Below are positions 43,181 through 55,179 of a DNA stretch of 64,000 nucleotides, one piece after another. Within the stretch, counting starts at the first letter, position 1; the number at the start of each line of letters is the position of its first letter. The DNA is from Physcomitrium patens. Lineage: Eukaryota > Streptophyta > Bryopsida > Funariales > Funariaceae. The notes beneath the pieces were generated by a model. It saw nothing but the letters and a program-made list of their open reading frames with translations. It was not told where the DNA came from and did no database searches. The stretch lies in the NCBI RefSeq assembly GCF_000002425.4, contig NC_037253.1, positions 15,415,884 through 15,479,883 on the forward strand, written 5' to 3'. Made by a program: the position numbers and the translations under genes.

Positions 43181-44029
43181 ACAGTTATATACCTTCTTCA
43201 TACTGGAAACTTCTTTCAAGACTTTCAATGTTGTCTCCACCACTGCACATTTGTCCTCAGTAGTATGTACACGTGTCCTTCCTTCATCACCATAATGCCC
43301 TCCCTACCTGGAAGCATGGGGAAGGGAACTATTCCCGTGACGTCATAACTTTTACTTCCACTGCTTGTTTGTTCATGACAAAAGAGCCACCGCAAATCTT
43401 CTACCCCCCACCAGTTGCGACCAAGGTGGACGTGGGGTTGGTCTCGGTAGGAGAGGGCATTCCGGCCTGGAATGGTCGGGGGGCCCACAGCGGCAGAGGA
43501 GGAAATGCAGCAGCAGGACGGGGGAGCGCAGGAGGGAAGGGGGAGTCCCACCGATGGAGTGGAGCGGTTGTGGTGGTGGTGACTGGTGAGACCACCGGGA
43601 ATAATCCCCCACCTTCCACACCTTTTCCCTTAGTGAAACTGACCTCTCCCTCTGGCTCTTGAATGTTCCGAAGACTTGTTGTACTTGACTCCTCTGATTC
43701 TCCTGCATCATCATTCAGCTGATTGCGGTTCGGGACCAGTTGCACAAATTTCCTTGGGACAGCCAGCCAGCCAGCCATTCAGGCAGGCCTCGCCGATTCT
43801 GGTTCCGTTTATCTCGTTGCCTCGGGGCTGGTAGTAGCAGTATCTTTTCAACCCCTCTCTGTGATCTGTCTTTCTACTTCACACACAACTATCGTTGCTG
43901 TCTTGTGCGAATCCTTTCGGTATCGTTGGTGGACCGGATACGTCACGATTCTTCTTTTATTATTCACTTATTCCTTACCTACGCCTCATTTCTGCATCGC
44001 CTCTTCTCTCTGCTGTTGTTTCTGTCACC
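43181..44029 (+). promoter_or_regulatory. NFS1 promoter and 5' leader region
   Basis: Composition changes sharply to GC-rich with CT-rich tracts (CTTCTCTCTGCTGTTG) and GC/GGT-rich blocks around 43430-43600. Overlapping readings in all frames here are by-products of that composition. No clear TATA box was identified. An in-frame open stretch extends upstream of the ATG to 43895 but has only a TTG there, so it is leader. Confidence 0.5.
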
Positions 44030-45457
44030 ATGGCGTTCTCAGTGTCTCGCTTCTTGCCCATTCTATGGCGCGCCCGAGCTGCCGCAGCTGCTTCTTATTT
44101 CCCCTTCTCTTCAGCTGCCGTTGGTGCCGGTGCTGGTTTTGCTGCTCCCTCCCGATCAAACTCCACGGCCGCTGAGGTTGTAGCTGACGAGGAGCATGTG
44201 GCTACAACTGCCCCTCCTGCTGTTATGATTAAGGGCGTTAAGATGGCGGGGCGCCCGCTCTACCTCGATATGCAGGCGACTTCTCCTGTTGATCCCCGCG
44301 TTCTTGATGCAATGTTTCCCTACTATATCGACCAGTATGGAAACCCTCATTCCCGTACGCACATGTATGGATGGGAAAGTGATGATGCGGTGGAGAAGGC
44401 CCGGGAGCAAATTGCCAAGCTCATTGGTGCCAATCCTAAGGAGATTATCTTTACATCAGGCGCTACTGAAGCTAACAATATAGCACTTAAAGGCGTGATG
44501 CATTTCTACAAGGAGAAGAGAAAGCACGTCATCACCACGCAGACAGAGCACAAGTGTGTCTTGGATTCCTGCCGTCACCTGCAACAGGAGGGATTTGAAG
44601 TCACATACCTGCCGGTCAAGAAGGATGGCCTAATTGATTTAGATGAGCTCAAAGCTGCTGTTCGACAGGACACGGGTATCGTATCAGTTATGACTGTTAA
44701 TAATGAAATCGGTGTCATTCAACCTATAGCAGAAATTGGAGAATTGTGTAGGAAGAACAAGATTTTTTTTCACACAGATGCTGCCCAAGCTGCTGGAAAG
44801 ATCAGTATAAACGTGGACGATTTGAAGGTGGACTTGCTGTCCTTGAGCGCGCATAAAATCTATGGACCCAAGGGAGTTGGAGCTCTGTATATGCGCAGGA
44901 GACCTCGCGTTCGCGTGGAAGCACAGATGAGCGGGGGCGGACAAGAAAGAGGCATTCGAAGTGGGACTGTTCCGACCCCTTTGGTTGTTGGGTTGGGCGC
45001 TGCATGCGAGATTGCTATGGAGGAAATGAAGCACGATGAGAAACACGTTAAGGCACTTACCGATCGGCTGTACCAGGGAATAACGTCCAAACTGGATGGC
45101 GTAATCCTCAACGGCAGTGAAGAGCATCGGTATGCAGGCAATTTGAACTTGTCTTTCGCTTGTGTGGAAGGAGAGAGCTTGCTTATGGGACTAAAGGAAG
45201 TAGCCGTTTCCAGCGGAAGTGCTTGCACTAGTGCAAGTCTCGAGCCATCGTATGTATTGCGAGCTTTGGGAGTAGAAGAAGATATGGCTCACACCTCCAT
45301 CAGGTTTGGAATTGGTAGATTCACGACAAAGGAGGAAGTCGACAAGGCCATTGCCCTTACCGTTGATCAGGTGACTAAGTTAAGGCAGATGAGTCCTCTA
45401 TGGGAGATGGTACAGGAGGGCATTGATCTAAAGAGAATTCAGTGGGCTCAACATTGA
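44030..45457 (+). CDS. NFS1: Mitochondrial cysteine desulfurase (NFS1/IscS type), intronless
   Basis: 475 codons from ATG at 44030 in the context CACCATGGCG; it is the first in-frame ATG. Converts L-cysteine to L-alanine and passes persulfide sulfur to the ISCU scaffold for Fe-S cluster assembly in the mitochondrial matrix. Residues 1-60 form an Ala/Ser/Arg-rich presequence ([20 protein letters not shown]). The class V aminotransferase fold follows: GNPHSRTH near 105, SGATEAN near 142, the PLP-stacking His in TEHK near 175, DAAQ near 250, the Schiff-base Lys276 in [10 protein letters not shown], and catalytic Cys399 in [13 protein letters not shown]. The C-terminal [13 protein letters not shown] contacts ISCU in homologues. 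Length matches plant NFS1 (about 450-475). No frame damage was seen, and flanking TEs stay outside it. Confidence 0.97.
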   Translation: MAFSVSRFLPILWRARAAAAASYFPFSSAAVGAGAGFAAPSRSNSTAAEVVADEEHVATTAPPAVMIKGVKMAGRPLYLDMQATSPVDPRVLDAMFPYYIDQYGNPHSRTHMYGWESDDAVEKAREQIAKLIGANPKEIIFTSGATEANNIALKGVMHFYKEKRKHVITTQTEHKCVLDSCRHLQQEGFEVTYLPVKKDGLIDLDELKAAVRQDTGIVSVMTVNNEIGVIQPIAEIGELCRKNKIFFHTDAAQAAGKISINVDDLKVDLLSLSAHKIYGPKGVGALYMRRRPRVRVEAQMSGGGQERGIRSGTVPTPLVVGLGAACEIAMEEMKHDEKHVKALTDRLYQGITSKLDGVILNGSEEHRYAGNLNLSFACVEGESLLMGLKEVAVSSGSACTSASLEPSYVLRALGVEEDMAHTSIRFGIGRFTTKEEVDKAIALTVDQVTKLRQMSPLWEMVQEGIDLKRIQWAQH

Positions 45458-47679
45458 TGAACGATGGCGTTGACGTAATATGTTAACCAAGTTTATGTTT
45501 TATTGTTTACCTTGTATTTAAATACCTCATGATCTTGGTTGAGTTAAACAACTAATTAAGCTCTCCATGTAGATATGACTTTAAAAAGTAGGTACTGGAG
45601 GAGTCATTCATTAAAACTTGTAAGATATTGAGCCTTTCCACCGAGCAATTGGGAATGCAACGACAAGGGTGCTTCTCTGTGTTTTATAGACTATTCTGTC
45701 TGGGTATCCACGAGATTCTCTTAAATGGATTTGCAGTGAATAAAACGTCAGCTTAGTGACATTGGGGGTGTATGGTGCCTCTTATCCAACATTGAAATTT
45801 TCGTTGTCTTACTGGTAGTTGTTCGGTTAATCTCTGTTGTGTTGGGGTGATAAATGCATGTGTAATTACAGTGAAAACGGCTCATTGATGGTTGTTGGTG
45901 ATTGTTTGAACACTGCCGGGCTATATCATGTGCAGATTTTCTTGTTTTGCGTATCCGGTTTCCTATCTTTTAGATTGTTTGTTCTCAACTTTGGGTTGAA
46001 AGTTGATGAAATATCACTCTTGCATTTCTTCACCTTCTTTTGTTTTGTTTTATTTCTTTTAGCCAGTTTGATTCTTTATGCAGAGACCCTAAAACTTTTG
46101 CACTCAACCAACCATGAGCACCCATGGGATAAGGTAAATCAAATACAATCAAGTCTTAGGATGCAATATATAACAAAATATAATGAAAACTTTAGATGTG
46201 TGTATGCTGTGATTTGAAAGAAAAAGAATTGTGATGTTAAATATGAGTAGAAATTATTGAAATTCTATACTAATCAATTTAATTCCCCTTCTATTGTATA
46301 GATTTTTATTATCTTTTAATCATCTTTTGCAAGATAAAATTTATAAAATTTATGAAATTTATAAAATATTCATGAGTAATATATAATTATCTTTTATTTT
46401 AAAAATATTTAAAATATATTCATTTTTTAATTTGTTTTATGATATGAATGTATACATACATACATATATATACACATGTATACACACACATATACATATA
46501 CATATATATATACATATAATTGATGATATTTATAAAAATAGTAATTATTATTTCTGAGAATAATCATAAATTTCTTATAAGTTTCAATATCTGCTATGAA
46601 AACACTATTAAACCACTATATTAAAAAATTGTGATTTATGATAATTTATTGCTATCAATCAATTTTGAAGTTTTATGCTTATCATATCATTTTGCAGGAT
46701 GATTTTTTATTTCAAATATATTTTTTTCTTTGCACATATTTTATTTATATATGCATGCAACAAAATATTATAAAAATAATCATTAATAAAATTATTTTTT
46801 GAAAGTATTATAAACATTACTCAAAAATATCTTAAACTTTACATTTGTTATGAATAGAGAAAATTAGTATCAAATCACACTTAAGTGGTATGACCACCTA
46901 TATTATTCACTATCCAAAGTAATTCTTTGACCTCCCTTTGATATCTTATGGTTTTATTTAGAATGGCAGCAATAAGATAGGGACATCTTTTTACTAATAT
47001 TGTCTATTTCAAATCATTATGATAGAAAATTTCATATTAAGTTGACCACCTCAAGGATTTAAAAAAATATAAAAAGTTCATTAGCTTGTAGTCTTAATAA
47101 TTATTATATTAATTCATAAAATTTGAAATACCTTTACTGATATTTATAAAAATAAAAAATATTAAATCTCTTATATATTATATAAAGTCATAAATTAAAT
47201 TGATATACTTATCTTTTACTTCTAAAAAATATTTTTTATGAAATATTATATATAATAATATTTAATTAAAAATATTTTAAAATTAATTTCAATCTATTTA
47301 TTAATATTTAGTATTAAAATTATATTCTTCAAAATATATGATATTCTTGAAATATTATACCACCTTAATGCCTTTTATTACTACCATCTTTAATAATCTA
47401 TAAACTTTCATTGATGCCTTTAAAAATAGCTTATTTAACACTATATATTTAAATGAGTGATAATCAAAGACTTGAATCTAAACAAATCCATTAATATATA
47501 ACACATTCATATACCATTAAGAAAAAAAGAAAAAAAACTTTATAAAAATATATATAGATATTAGATAGCAATAAATTAAAACAACCATTGCCAAAAAAAA
47601 ATAAAATTAGAGTTTTGAACCAAAATTAAAGTATAAACAAGACTTTGATATTATTAATGATGATCTTTGTCTTGCTATT
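45458..47679 (+). other. NFS1 3' region and AT-rich intergenic DNA
   Basis: A polyadenylation-like AATAAA lies at 45739-45744. A 126-codon reading at 45837-46217 is hydrophobic and AT-driven, with no support as a gene. From about 46250 the sequence is extremely AT-rich, with (TA)n/(CA)n simple repeats at 46448-46515. No transposon ends were recognised. Confidence 0.55.
46448..46515. repeat. Compound TA/CA microsatellite
   Basis: Alternating TATACATACATACATATATA and ACACACATATACATATAC runs. Confidence 0.85.
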
Positions 47680-48238
47680 TGGCAAAGACAAGAACATGAT
47701 AAAGAAAAATAAACAAGTAAGACTTCTCTCATAGAAAGATGACAAAATAGAAACAACTTGATATATATATTAAGAAAGAAACTAGAATGGCTATTGCCAA
47801 AAGCCAAGAAAACTAGAGATCTTTGAAACTAGACTGGAAGTAAGAAAGGAGTTGACAAGAGTGAAGAAGGCTTCACTCTTACTTCTATATATACTATCTA
47901 ACTAGGGGCTATGTAGTGACGTTCTACAGGACCTCCAATATGTGTTGACTTTGTAGGATACATGCCTTGACTTACAAGGCAAGTTTTTCTACATGTGGGC
48001 CACATAGTTAGCTTGGTCTTCAAGCTAACAACATATGTGGCACATGGCCAACTTGTTGACTATGTTTCTAATCCCAAAAAGTCAATTAAAGATACCTATA
48101 AAGTCATAGCAACATCTATGAAGCTTCTAAGAAGCGTCCATATTAAATACTATAGAATTAACTTACTTTTACCTACTTTTACTTACTTTTACCTATTTAT
48201 ACATGTAATTATTGGCTTATATGTGTATGTCCGTGACA
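47680..48238 (-). repeat. G 3' LTR
   Basis: 559 bp, TGTCACGGACATAC on the element strand; the far end is decayed (TTTGCCA for CCTTGACA). Contains plus-strand TTGACAAGAGT at 47852-47862, the exact partner of G's priming site. Confidence 0.85.
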
Positions 48239-48269
48239 TTTCTCCCCCCTTCTAGGCACGAGTTCCACA

Positions 48270-48715
48270 AGGAGCGGTAATCATATATTGAGAAAATCTA
48301 TGAGGCGACAAATTACATTCGCCACATACTCTGATCTTTGTTCTCTTCGAAGATGATTGATAGGGCTTCTCAACTATTGGTAGTGTTCCATACCATGATA
48401 GGAAGACCACCCAATTATTTGATCATTATTGAGGCCTTTATAACTTCCTTCGAATAAAACATTTGGAACACCATTAGGAGTTGTTCCTACTTCTACTAAA
48501 ATCACCAAATATCAGGAGTCCCTTCCAAGGTTGGAATACCAAACGCGTTGTATTTTGCCATCTATTTGAGGAAGAACATGTTATTCTTGAAGATCTTCAT
48601 CTCGATTACATCGTCTTGAAGGTTGTGACAATTGTAATGTCTCATCTGATAGATCAGCAAACAAAGGCTTTTGAGTCAAATCCGTTGGTTGTCGGTTCTC
48701 CATCTCCTGAGCATC
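48270..48715 (-). pseudogene. G extra 3' ORF, degenerate
   Basis: Same position and motifs as in F: GVPNVLFEGSYKGLNND, an altered GMEHYQ for GMGHYR, and INHLRREQRSEYVANVI. Stops and frameshifts are present. Its N-terminal half parallels F's 9883-9692. Confidence 0.65.
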
Positions 48716-48905
48716 ACAACTACAAAGAAGCTACAAACAAGGATTGAAAGTAGAATGTTATCTTACCTAGATGTTGTTTCTTTTATAAAGAAGGTTTACA
48801 ACTTGATTTTGATGGATGTCGTCAATGAAAAGCCTCCACCACCTTTGCTGCATTTATAAGATTTTTTACTGGCTCTCATGTGCATTCACTAATTTCATAT
48901 CTACG

Positions 48906-50804
48906 TCAATGGATAAGATATTCTAATTTATTTTGGTGCCGCCTTGAATCTAAGACTTCTTCCACTTCAAACTCTTCATTATTGTCCACTTCTATATGAA
49001 GAGGTGGAGCTTGTCTTCTTCTTAGTATGTCCACTATCTTATATGGTTCAAGAAGAGACACATGGAATACTGGATGGATTTTCATTGACTTCGATAGATG
49101 TAAACGATATGCAACTAGATTGATTTGTGCAAAAATAGAAAATGGTCCAAGCCTTCCATAGTCCAACTTGTCACAAGGATGAGTGGTCTTGATATTGCGA
49201 TGAAGTAACCATACCTTATCACCTATGTAAAATGGTAGTTGTTCTTTTCGATAGACATTCGCATTGATCTTTTGTTGTTCTTGAGCTTCTTTTAACTACG
49301 CCTTTATCATTGCATGTAGCTCTGACAAATGAATTGCCAAATCTTTCAGAGCAGGATTATCAATTTTTGAAAAGTCAAAAGTATCAAGTCGTGGATGATA
49401 ACCATAATTAACAAAGAAAGGTGTTTGTTTTGTAGAAGAATGTACCGTGTTATTGTAAGCAAACTCTGCCAATGGCAAAAGAGTTGTTCAATCATCTTGT
49501 TGGTAGTTAATGGTACATCTTAAATACTACTCCAAAACTTGATTAACACGCTCCGTTTGTCCATCAATTTGAAGATGGAATGCCGAAGATAGTTTTATGT
49601 CCACTTTTAGAATCTTGAAAAGAGTCTGCCAAAATCTTGATACAAATTGAGTTCTCCTATTTGATATAATATCCTTGGATAATCCATGATAGCGATAGAT
49701 ATTTTCAAGAAAGAACTTAGTTGTTTCTTCACTTGTAATAGATTTTGTACATAGTACAAAATGTGCCATCTTGGTAAAACGATCTACTGTTATGAATATA
49801 GAGTCATAAGAACCTGAGATTAGAAGATCTGTGATGAAATCCATAGAAACACAAGACCATGGTTGTTCTGGAATGGGTAATGGCTGAAGAATTCCGTAAG
49901 ATCGATGACGAGGAGTTTTTGATCTTGAGCAAACATCACATGCTTGTACAAAATCATTGACTGCTTTTCACATTTGAGGCCACCAAAAGTCCATACATAT
50001 TAGTTCAAAAGTTTTATTGTATCCAAAATGTCCTGCTGCTGGAAAGTCATGATGAGCTTGAAGAACACGTAATCGAGCTTCACCTTCTAGAACATATAGG
50101 CATCCCTCAAAATAAAGTAGATTCTTCTTGAATTCAAACTTGAAAGTATCATGAGACTTTGAAGGATTTCTCTTCATATCACGAATAAGAGGATCAGAAG
50201 ACATACTTGATTGAACTTGCTTAATGAAAGTTGAAACAACAAATAGTGTTGATTTCATTGCTCGAAGATGAAGATACTCTGGCTTCAAGAGAATTATTCG
50301 TTGTTGATCAAAAGTAGCATCTCCTTACTTTGGTGCAAGATAAGATCATGTCTAGAGAGTGCATCTGAAAAACCTTGTTGTTTTTCTGGTCGATAAGTGA
50401 TCTTGAATTCAAATCTTAACAAAGACATACTCCAATGAGCTTGGCGACAATTCAAAATACGTGCTGACATAAAATATTCAAGGTTCTTATGATCCGTATA
50501 TACTAAGATTGGACTAAAAGCACCTTCTAGATAATGGCGCCATTCTTCAAACAAATCCATGATTGCAAGAAGTTTTTTGTCGTAGATCTCGTAGTTGATC
50601 TTGGCTGCTGAAAATTTTTGGAATGTAAAGCTATTGAGTGAAGTTTATCATCTGTTTTCATTTGTAACAATACATCAGTTAAAGCAAAGTTTGATGCGTC
50701 TGTTTCCATAAAAAATGGCTTAAAAAAATCGACGCAATACAAGATTGGTGCTGAAATAAAGGCTGTCTTCAAAGCTTCAAATGCTACTTTTGCTTCTTGA
50801 CTCC
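48906..50804 (-). pseudogene. G RNase H, integrase and chromodomain
   Basis: Minus-strand pieces: RNase H (FMETDASNFAL near 50715, [15 protein letters not shown] near 50480), the zinc-binding region (AHHDFPAAGHFGYNKTFELI near 50050), integrase core (MDFITDLLISGSYDSIFITV from 49844, QIDGQTERVNQVLE near 49560), then FHVSLLEPYKI and EFEVEEVLDSRRHQNKLEYL at 49070-48910. The frame is interrupted many times, and the chromodomain is cut by a stop after HLEYLIH-type residues. Confidence 0.85.
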
Positions 50805-51581
50805 TGTGATTGTCGTTTTACTTATTCCAAAAGAAACCTCCCAGAATAAACTCATATAGGAAAATTCAAACACCAAGAAAGACTAAGTGCATGAGTTTCA
50901 CTTGTTAGGATTACACAATTAATCTTATTCCAAACCACTAAAATACTAAGAAACACTAGAATACTTCCTTCCAGTAATAATACTCCTTTATCAACTGATA
51001 ACCACAATGTGCAATCCTGCACTCTCAAAAGATCACTCAAAACTCAATAAATTCCATCCAACAACAGGAATAATAGACTTTACTCCAACCAATTTGAATT
51101 CACAAAATTCCTGTAATCATAGACTTCCTCTATCAAAACACACATACACAACTCTCAATAAACAACAATCATAATCTTCCATCCATAATCAATCTTCCAA
51201 TAACTTCTCATATAATTCAATCACTCAATACTCCAATTACATAATCAATAACTCATAAATCAATCTCTGATTTATTCCATAGACTCACTTCTCAGTATTC
51301 AGAAACTATCCATTATTCTTCAACAACAAAGAAAACAAAAGAAACAAAGAGGAAGCACCAAGCTTAACCCTGACTCATGACTTTCACAGTCTAGCACTTT
51401 CTTCCTGTCTCCCATCCTCTTTATATTATCCCTAGATACCAACTCCTAAACTATAGATAATAACTACTTTTCTTAACTATTCATCCATTCTACGTATTGA
51501 ACCACCTTTTCAGTAGTTATCTATCCCTATTTATATTATACACTAGATATCTACATTCTGAAAATAACTACTTATTCTACA
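50805..51581 (-). repeat. A-family solo LTR in G
   Basis: 777 bp. On the minus strand it begins TGTAGAATAAGTAG and ends GACAATCACA. Perfect 5-bp duplications ACTCC at 50800-50804 and 51582-51586 sit exactly where F has a continuous pol sequence. Internal matches to 31652-32347 and 61265-63304 include GTTAAGCTTGGTGCTTCCTC. Confidence 0.9.
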
Positions 51582-53068
51582 ACTCCATTGAAGTTTGTCT
51601 TTGTAAGTCAAACATGTAAGTGGAGCTGCAACTTGAGAGAAGTCTTTGATGAAGATCCGATAGTAGTTGCCAAATTCCAAAAAGTATTGGACATCTCTTA
51701 CCGTTTTTGGGATCTTCAATCCATAATAGTTTGAACTTTCTTAGGATCCATCATAAGTCCATCATTTGAAATGATGTATCCTAAGAAGTCGATTTGAGTA
51801 GTGTAAAATACACACTTTTCTATCTTGGCATAGAGTCATGCATCTCTTAGTTTTTGTAATACTTAGCGAACATAAAGTTCATGTTCTTCTAGGTTCTTAG
51901 AATAGATTAAGATGTCATCTTGGTAACAGACAATAAAATCATCTAAAAACTCCCGAAAGACATCATTCATTACATGTTGGAATGCTACTAGTAAATTTGT
52001 AAGTCCAAAAGGTATGACATTCTATTCAAAATGTCCATACCTTGTTCGAAATGCAATCTTCCATTCATCTCCTTCTTTCATGTGTATCAAATTGTATGCT
52101 CCCCGTAGATCTATTTTTATATAGATCTTTGCTTGATTGAACTGATCAAGAAGTCCAAATATCAAAGGTAGCGAGTACTTTTTTTTTATAGTGAATTTGT
52201 TGAGTCCTCGATAATCAACACACATCCGCAATGATCCATCTTTTTTCTTCACAAATAAAATTGGAGCTCCTGTTGGAGATTCGGAATAGCGTATGAAGTT
52301 CTTCGCCAAATTCTCTTTAATTTACTCCTTGAGTTCAGCTAACTCATTTTGAGATAAATTGTAGATTGGTCCAAATGGCGGTTGTGCTTTTTTTTGAAGG
52401 TCAATTGAGCAGTCATAGGAATGATGTTTTGGAAGAGTATCCATATTCTTTTTATCAAATATATCTCAAAAATCTTGATATTGGCTTGAAATGTCACTTG
52501 AAGTCTTTCTACCAATAGAAACAGGTGTGGTATAAATGACACAAGGTGATCCTTCTTTTGCAGCATGCAAGAAAGTACTTACATCTACAAATATAGGTTT
52601 AATTATACTAGACTTATAATTTTCTACTTCATTAACTACACTCTTAGTTATACTTTCAGAAAAGTCAAGACTACGAGAAGTCCAATCTATTTTAGGATTA
52701 TATTTTTTTAGCCATGATAAACCTAAAATGACTGGATTAGAAAGAAATATAATGATATTAAATATTATAAAGCTACTATGATCATTAGTTGCTATTTCTA
52801 TATGAAGGGTTTCATGAGTAACATCTCCTGAAGACAATAGATGACCATCTATGACTTCTACATGAATAGGTTTAGTTTTCTTTATTAAAAATATGCTATG
52901 TCTTTTAGCAAATTTTTCATCTAAGAAACATGCTGAGGCTGTTAAATCTAATAAGTTATATGCTTTGAGATGTTTAGGTCCTAGAATAACATTTATCGTA
53001 AAACATGGAGAGGGTTCTGAGGAGAGGATAGGACCTTTACTAGGCGTTGTATGAGGTTCCAACCACAC
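51582..53068 (-). pseudogene. G protease and reverse transcriptase
   Basis: Protease from 53068 (MWLEPHTTPSKGPILSSEPS) with LLDLTASACFLDE, in which the catalytic G of the DSG triad is lost; NPVILGLSWLKKYNP follows. RT 52309-51590 has [20 protein letters not shown] and YQDD-like sequence near 51925. Stops and frameshifts separate the pieces. Confidence 0.85.
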
Positions 53069-53079
53069 GGTCCCTATTG

Positions 53080-54063
53080 TAGCTGGACAAATTTATTTTC
53101 TGACATTCTATCTTCTTTGAGTGTCGTACTACTCATTTTATAGTTGCGTCACTTCTTTGGACAATGTTGAGCATTGTACTTAGGTTTTCCATAATATAAG
53201 CACAATCCTTCTTGACAACGATGAGTCTTTTCTTGTTCAGTAAGAGGTTTGAAACGTACTACATCAATTTACATATCCTTTATTTTTGAATATATGTATT
53301 GAAGAGGTGTTGGTGTTGCCATTGAATTATAGTAACGTTGAGGTCCACTTGTACGGTTCTCAGATTGAAATTCAAAAAGGTAATTGTCGCACTTCATAGC
53401 AAAGTCAATTGCTTGACTTAATGTTTGAGGATCAAGTAAGTTGAGCATTAATTTTTTTACCTCATATTGTAATCCGTAGAAAAATTGGCTAATAAGTATA
53501 GCATCATCTTACTTAATATCAATTATAAGTTGTCAGAATTGTAAAGCATACAACATTATTGATCGATTACCTTATTATAAAATATGGATCTTATTGGTTG
53601 CAACATGAATTGCATCATGTTCTCCATACATGGATCGAAACTCCACCAAAAAAGCCACTAGATTATCTAAGATTGGATCTTGTCGTTCAAGAAAAGATGA
53701 AAACCATGATAGTGCTGAATTTAAAAGAAGCGTACCAATGAATCTAACTTGCGATCTTGGAGTTGGATAGCTTTGGGATTGAAGTTCAATCACAAATTAT
53801 ACTTTATTGATAAATCCTCAAAACTTGGATCTGGTACCATCAAACTTCTCGATTAGGATAATTCTTGGTTCTCTAATATTGAAAGGACGTTCTACCATAG
53901 GAGAAGGGACATGATTTGGTGCAGATGTTGAAGCAGCTTCAATCATTTCTATATTTTCACTTTCTGCCAATCTTATTGCTCCTTGTGATGGTAAATTGAG
54001 TTGATGCATCGCAAGCATTAATTGCCTCAATTGCTCTTGCATTTGTGCTATTGTACTCTTCAT
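53080..54063 (-). pseudogene. G gag
   Basis: Starts MKSTIAQMQEQLRQLMLAMH at 54063 and is related to F gag throughout (EKFDGTRSKF, LNSALSWFSSFLERQDPIL). Several stops; the knuckle region near 53200 is decayed. Confidence 0.8.
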
Positions 54064-54280
54064 TTTAGTAAGTTCTGCTATAATAACACTTAAAAAAGAA
54101 AAAATATCTAATATCACTCAAGACAAATAGAAGAAAGGACTTGAGAACAAAGAAAATATTAAAGACAATATCAGTTTAGAAGAGGATAATCCGCAACTTC
54201 TAATATGCTTGTGTCTTATCAAGAAAAAAAGATAATCCACTCTTAATTAAGATTAGACAAAGCTCTGATATTGTAAGTGC

Positions 54281-54291
54281 ACTCTTGTCAA
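54281..54291 (-). other. G self-priming site
   Basis: The minus strand reads TTGACAAGAGT two bases after the 5' LTR, the same as F. It is an exact complement of ACTCTTGTCAA in G's 3' LTR and has one mismatch to the 5' LTR (54466-54476, TTGATAAGAGT on the plus strand). Confidence 0.75.
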
Positions 54292-54293
54292 TC

Positions 54294-54851
54294 TGTCAAG
54301 GATAAGAACATGAGAAAGAAAAATAAACAAATGAGACTTCTTTCAAAGAAAGATGATAAAATAGAAATAACTTGATATATATATTAAGATAGAAACTGGA
54401 ATGGCTATTGCCAAAAGCCAAGAAAACTAGAAACCCTTGAAACTAGACTAGAAGCAAGAAAAGAATTGATAAGAGTGAAGAAGGCTTCACTCTTGTCTCT
54501 ATATATACTATCTAACTAGGGGCTATGTGGTGACGTTTTACAGAACCTCCACTATGTGTTGACTTTATAGGATACATGCCTTGACTTATAAGGCAAGTTT
54601 TTCTACGTGTGGGCCACATAGTTAGCTTGGTCTTCAAATTAACAACATGTGTGGCACATGGCCAACTTATTGACCACATTTCTAATCCAAAAAGTCAATT
54701 AAAGACACATGTAAAGTCAAAGTAGCATCTATAAAGCTTCTAAGAAGCTTCCATAGCAAATACTTTAGAATTAACTTATTTTTATCTACTTTTACTTACT
54801 TCTACCTATTTATATATGTAATTATTGGCTTACATGTGTATGCCCGTGACA
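54294..54851 (-). repeat. G 5' LTR
   Basis: 558 bp, TGTCACGGGCATAC ... ATCCTTGACA on the element strand, with TATATATA and the inverted repeat across the start as in F. Confidence 0.85.
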
Positions 54852-55179
54852 CTTTCATATGATTGCAAATAAGACTACCATGTGGAAGTTTTATAGAAAT
54901 CAAAATACTTTTAAGCTAAAATTCTAAGTTGTAGGATACTTCTCTAATTATTTTTTTAAATATAAAAGAATTATAAAATATTTTTTTTACTTTCAAATGA
55001 CATATCTATAAGCATATATAGATTTAATTCATGTCTATAAAGATTTTCTAATTTGTTTTTAAAAAACATCTTACTTAATTAACATATTATTACTAGGTTC
55101 TATTTACTTGAATACCATAGATATCTATTACAATGACAACTGCACATTATTATAAATATTTTATAAAGATACAATAATT
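54852..55179. other. AT-rich DNA between G and L; nothing recognised
   Basis: No ORF or repeat end identified. It may include the diverged start of L's LTR. Confidence 0.5.

Larger units (their letters stand above)
47680..54851 (-). mobile_element. Chromodomain gypsy element G (F family), decayed
   Basis: LTRs 47680-48238 and 54294-54851 (about 558 bp), with a purine run before the 3' LTR, and gag, pol and extra ORF in F order but with many stops. A solo A-family LTR (50805-51581) interrupts the RT/RNase H junction. Flanking CTATT and CTTTC are at best a decayed duplication. The priming site at 54281-54291 is intact. More diverged than F, so an older insertion. Confidence 0.9.

Noticed and set aside
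43895-44029. 45-residue N-terminal extension of NFS1
   Set aside because: It begins with TTG, not ATG; the ATG at 44030 has a good context and gives a normal mitochondrial presequence and length.
43225-44183. Long overlapping readings on both strands upstream of NFS1 (74-150 codons)
   Set aside because: They arise from the GC-rich leader, overlap each other in several frames and show no recognisable domain.
44684-45228. Antisense readings within NFS1
   Set aside because: Shadow frames of a conserved coding sequence.
45837-46217. 126-codon reading downstream of NFS1
   Set aside because: Hydrophobic, AT-driven, no homology recognised, no gene signals; more likely 3' flanking DNA.
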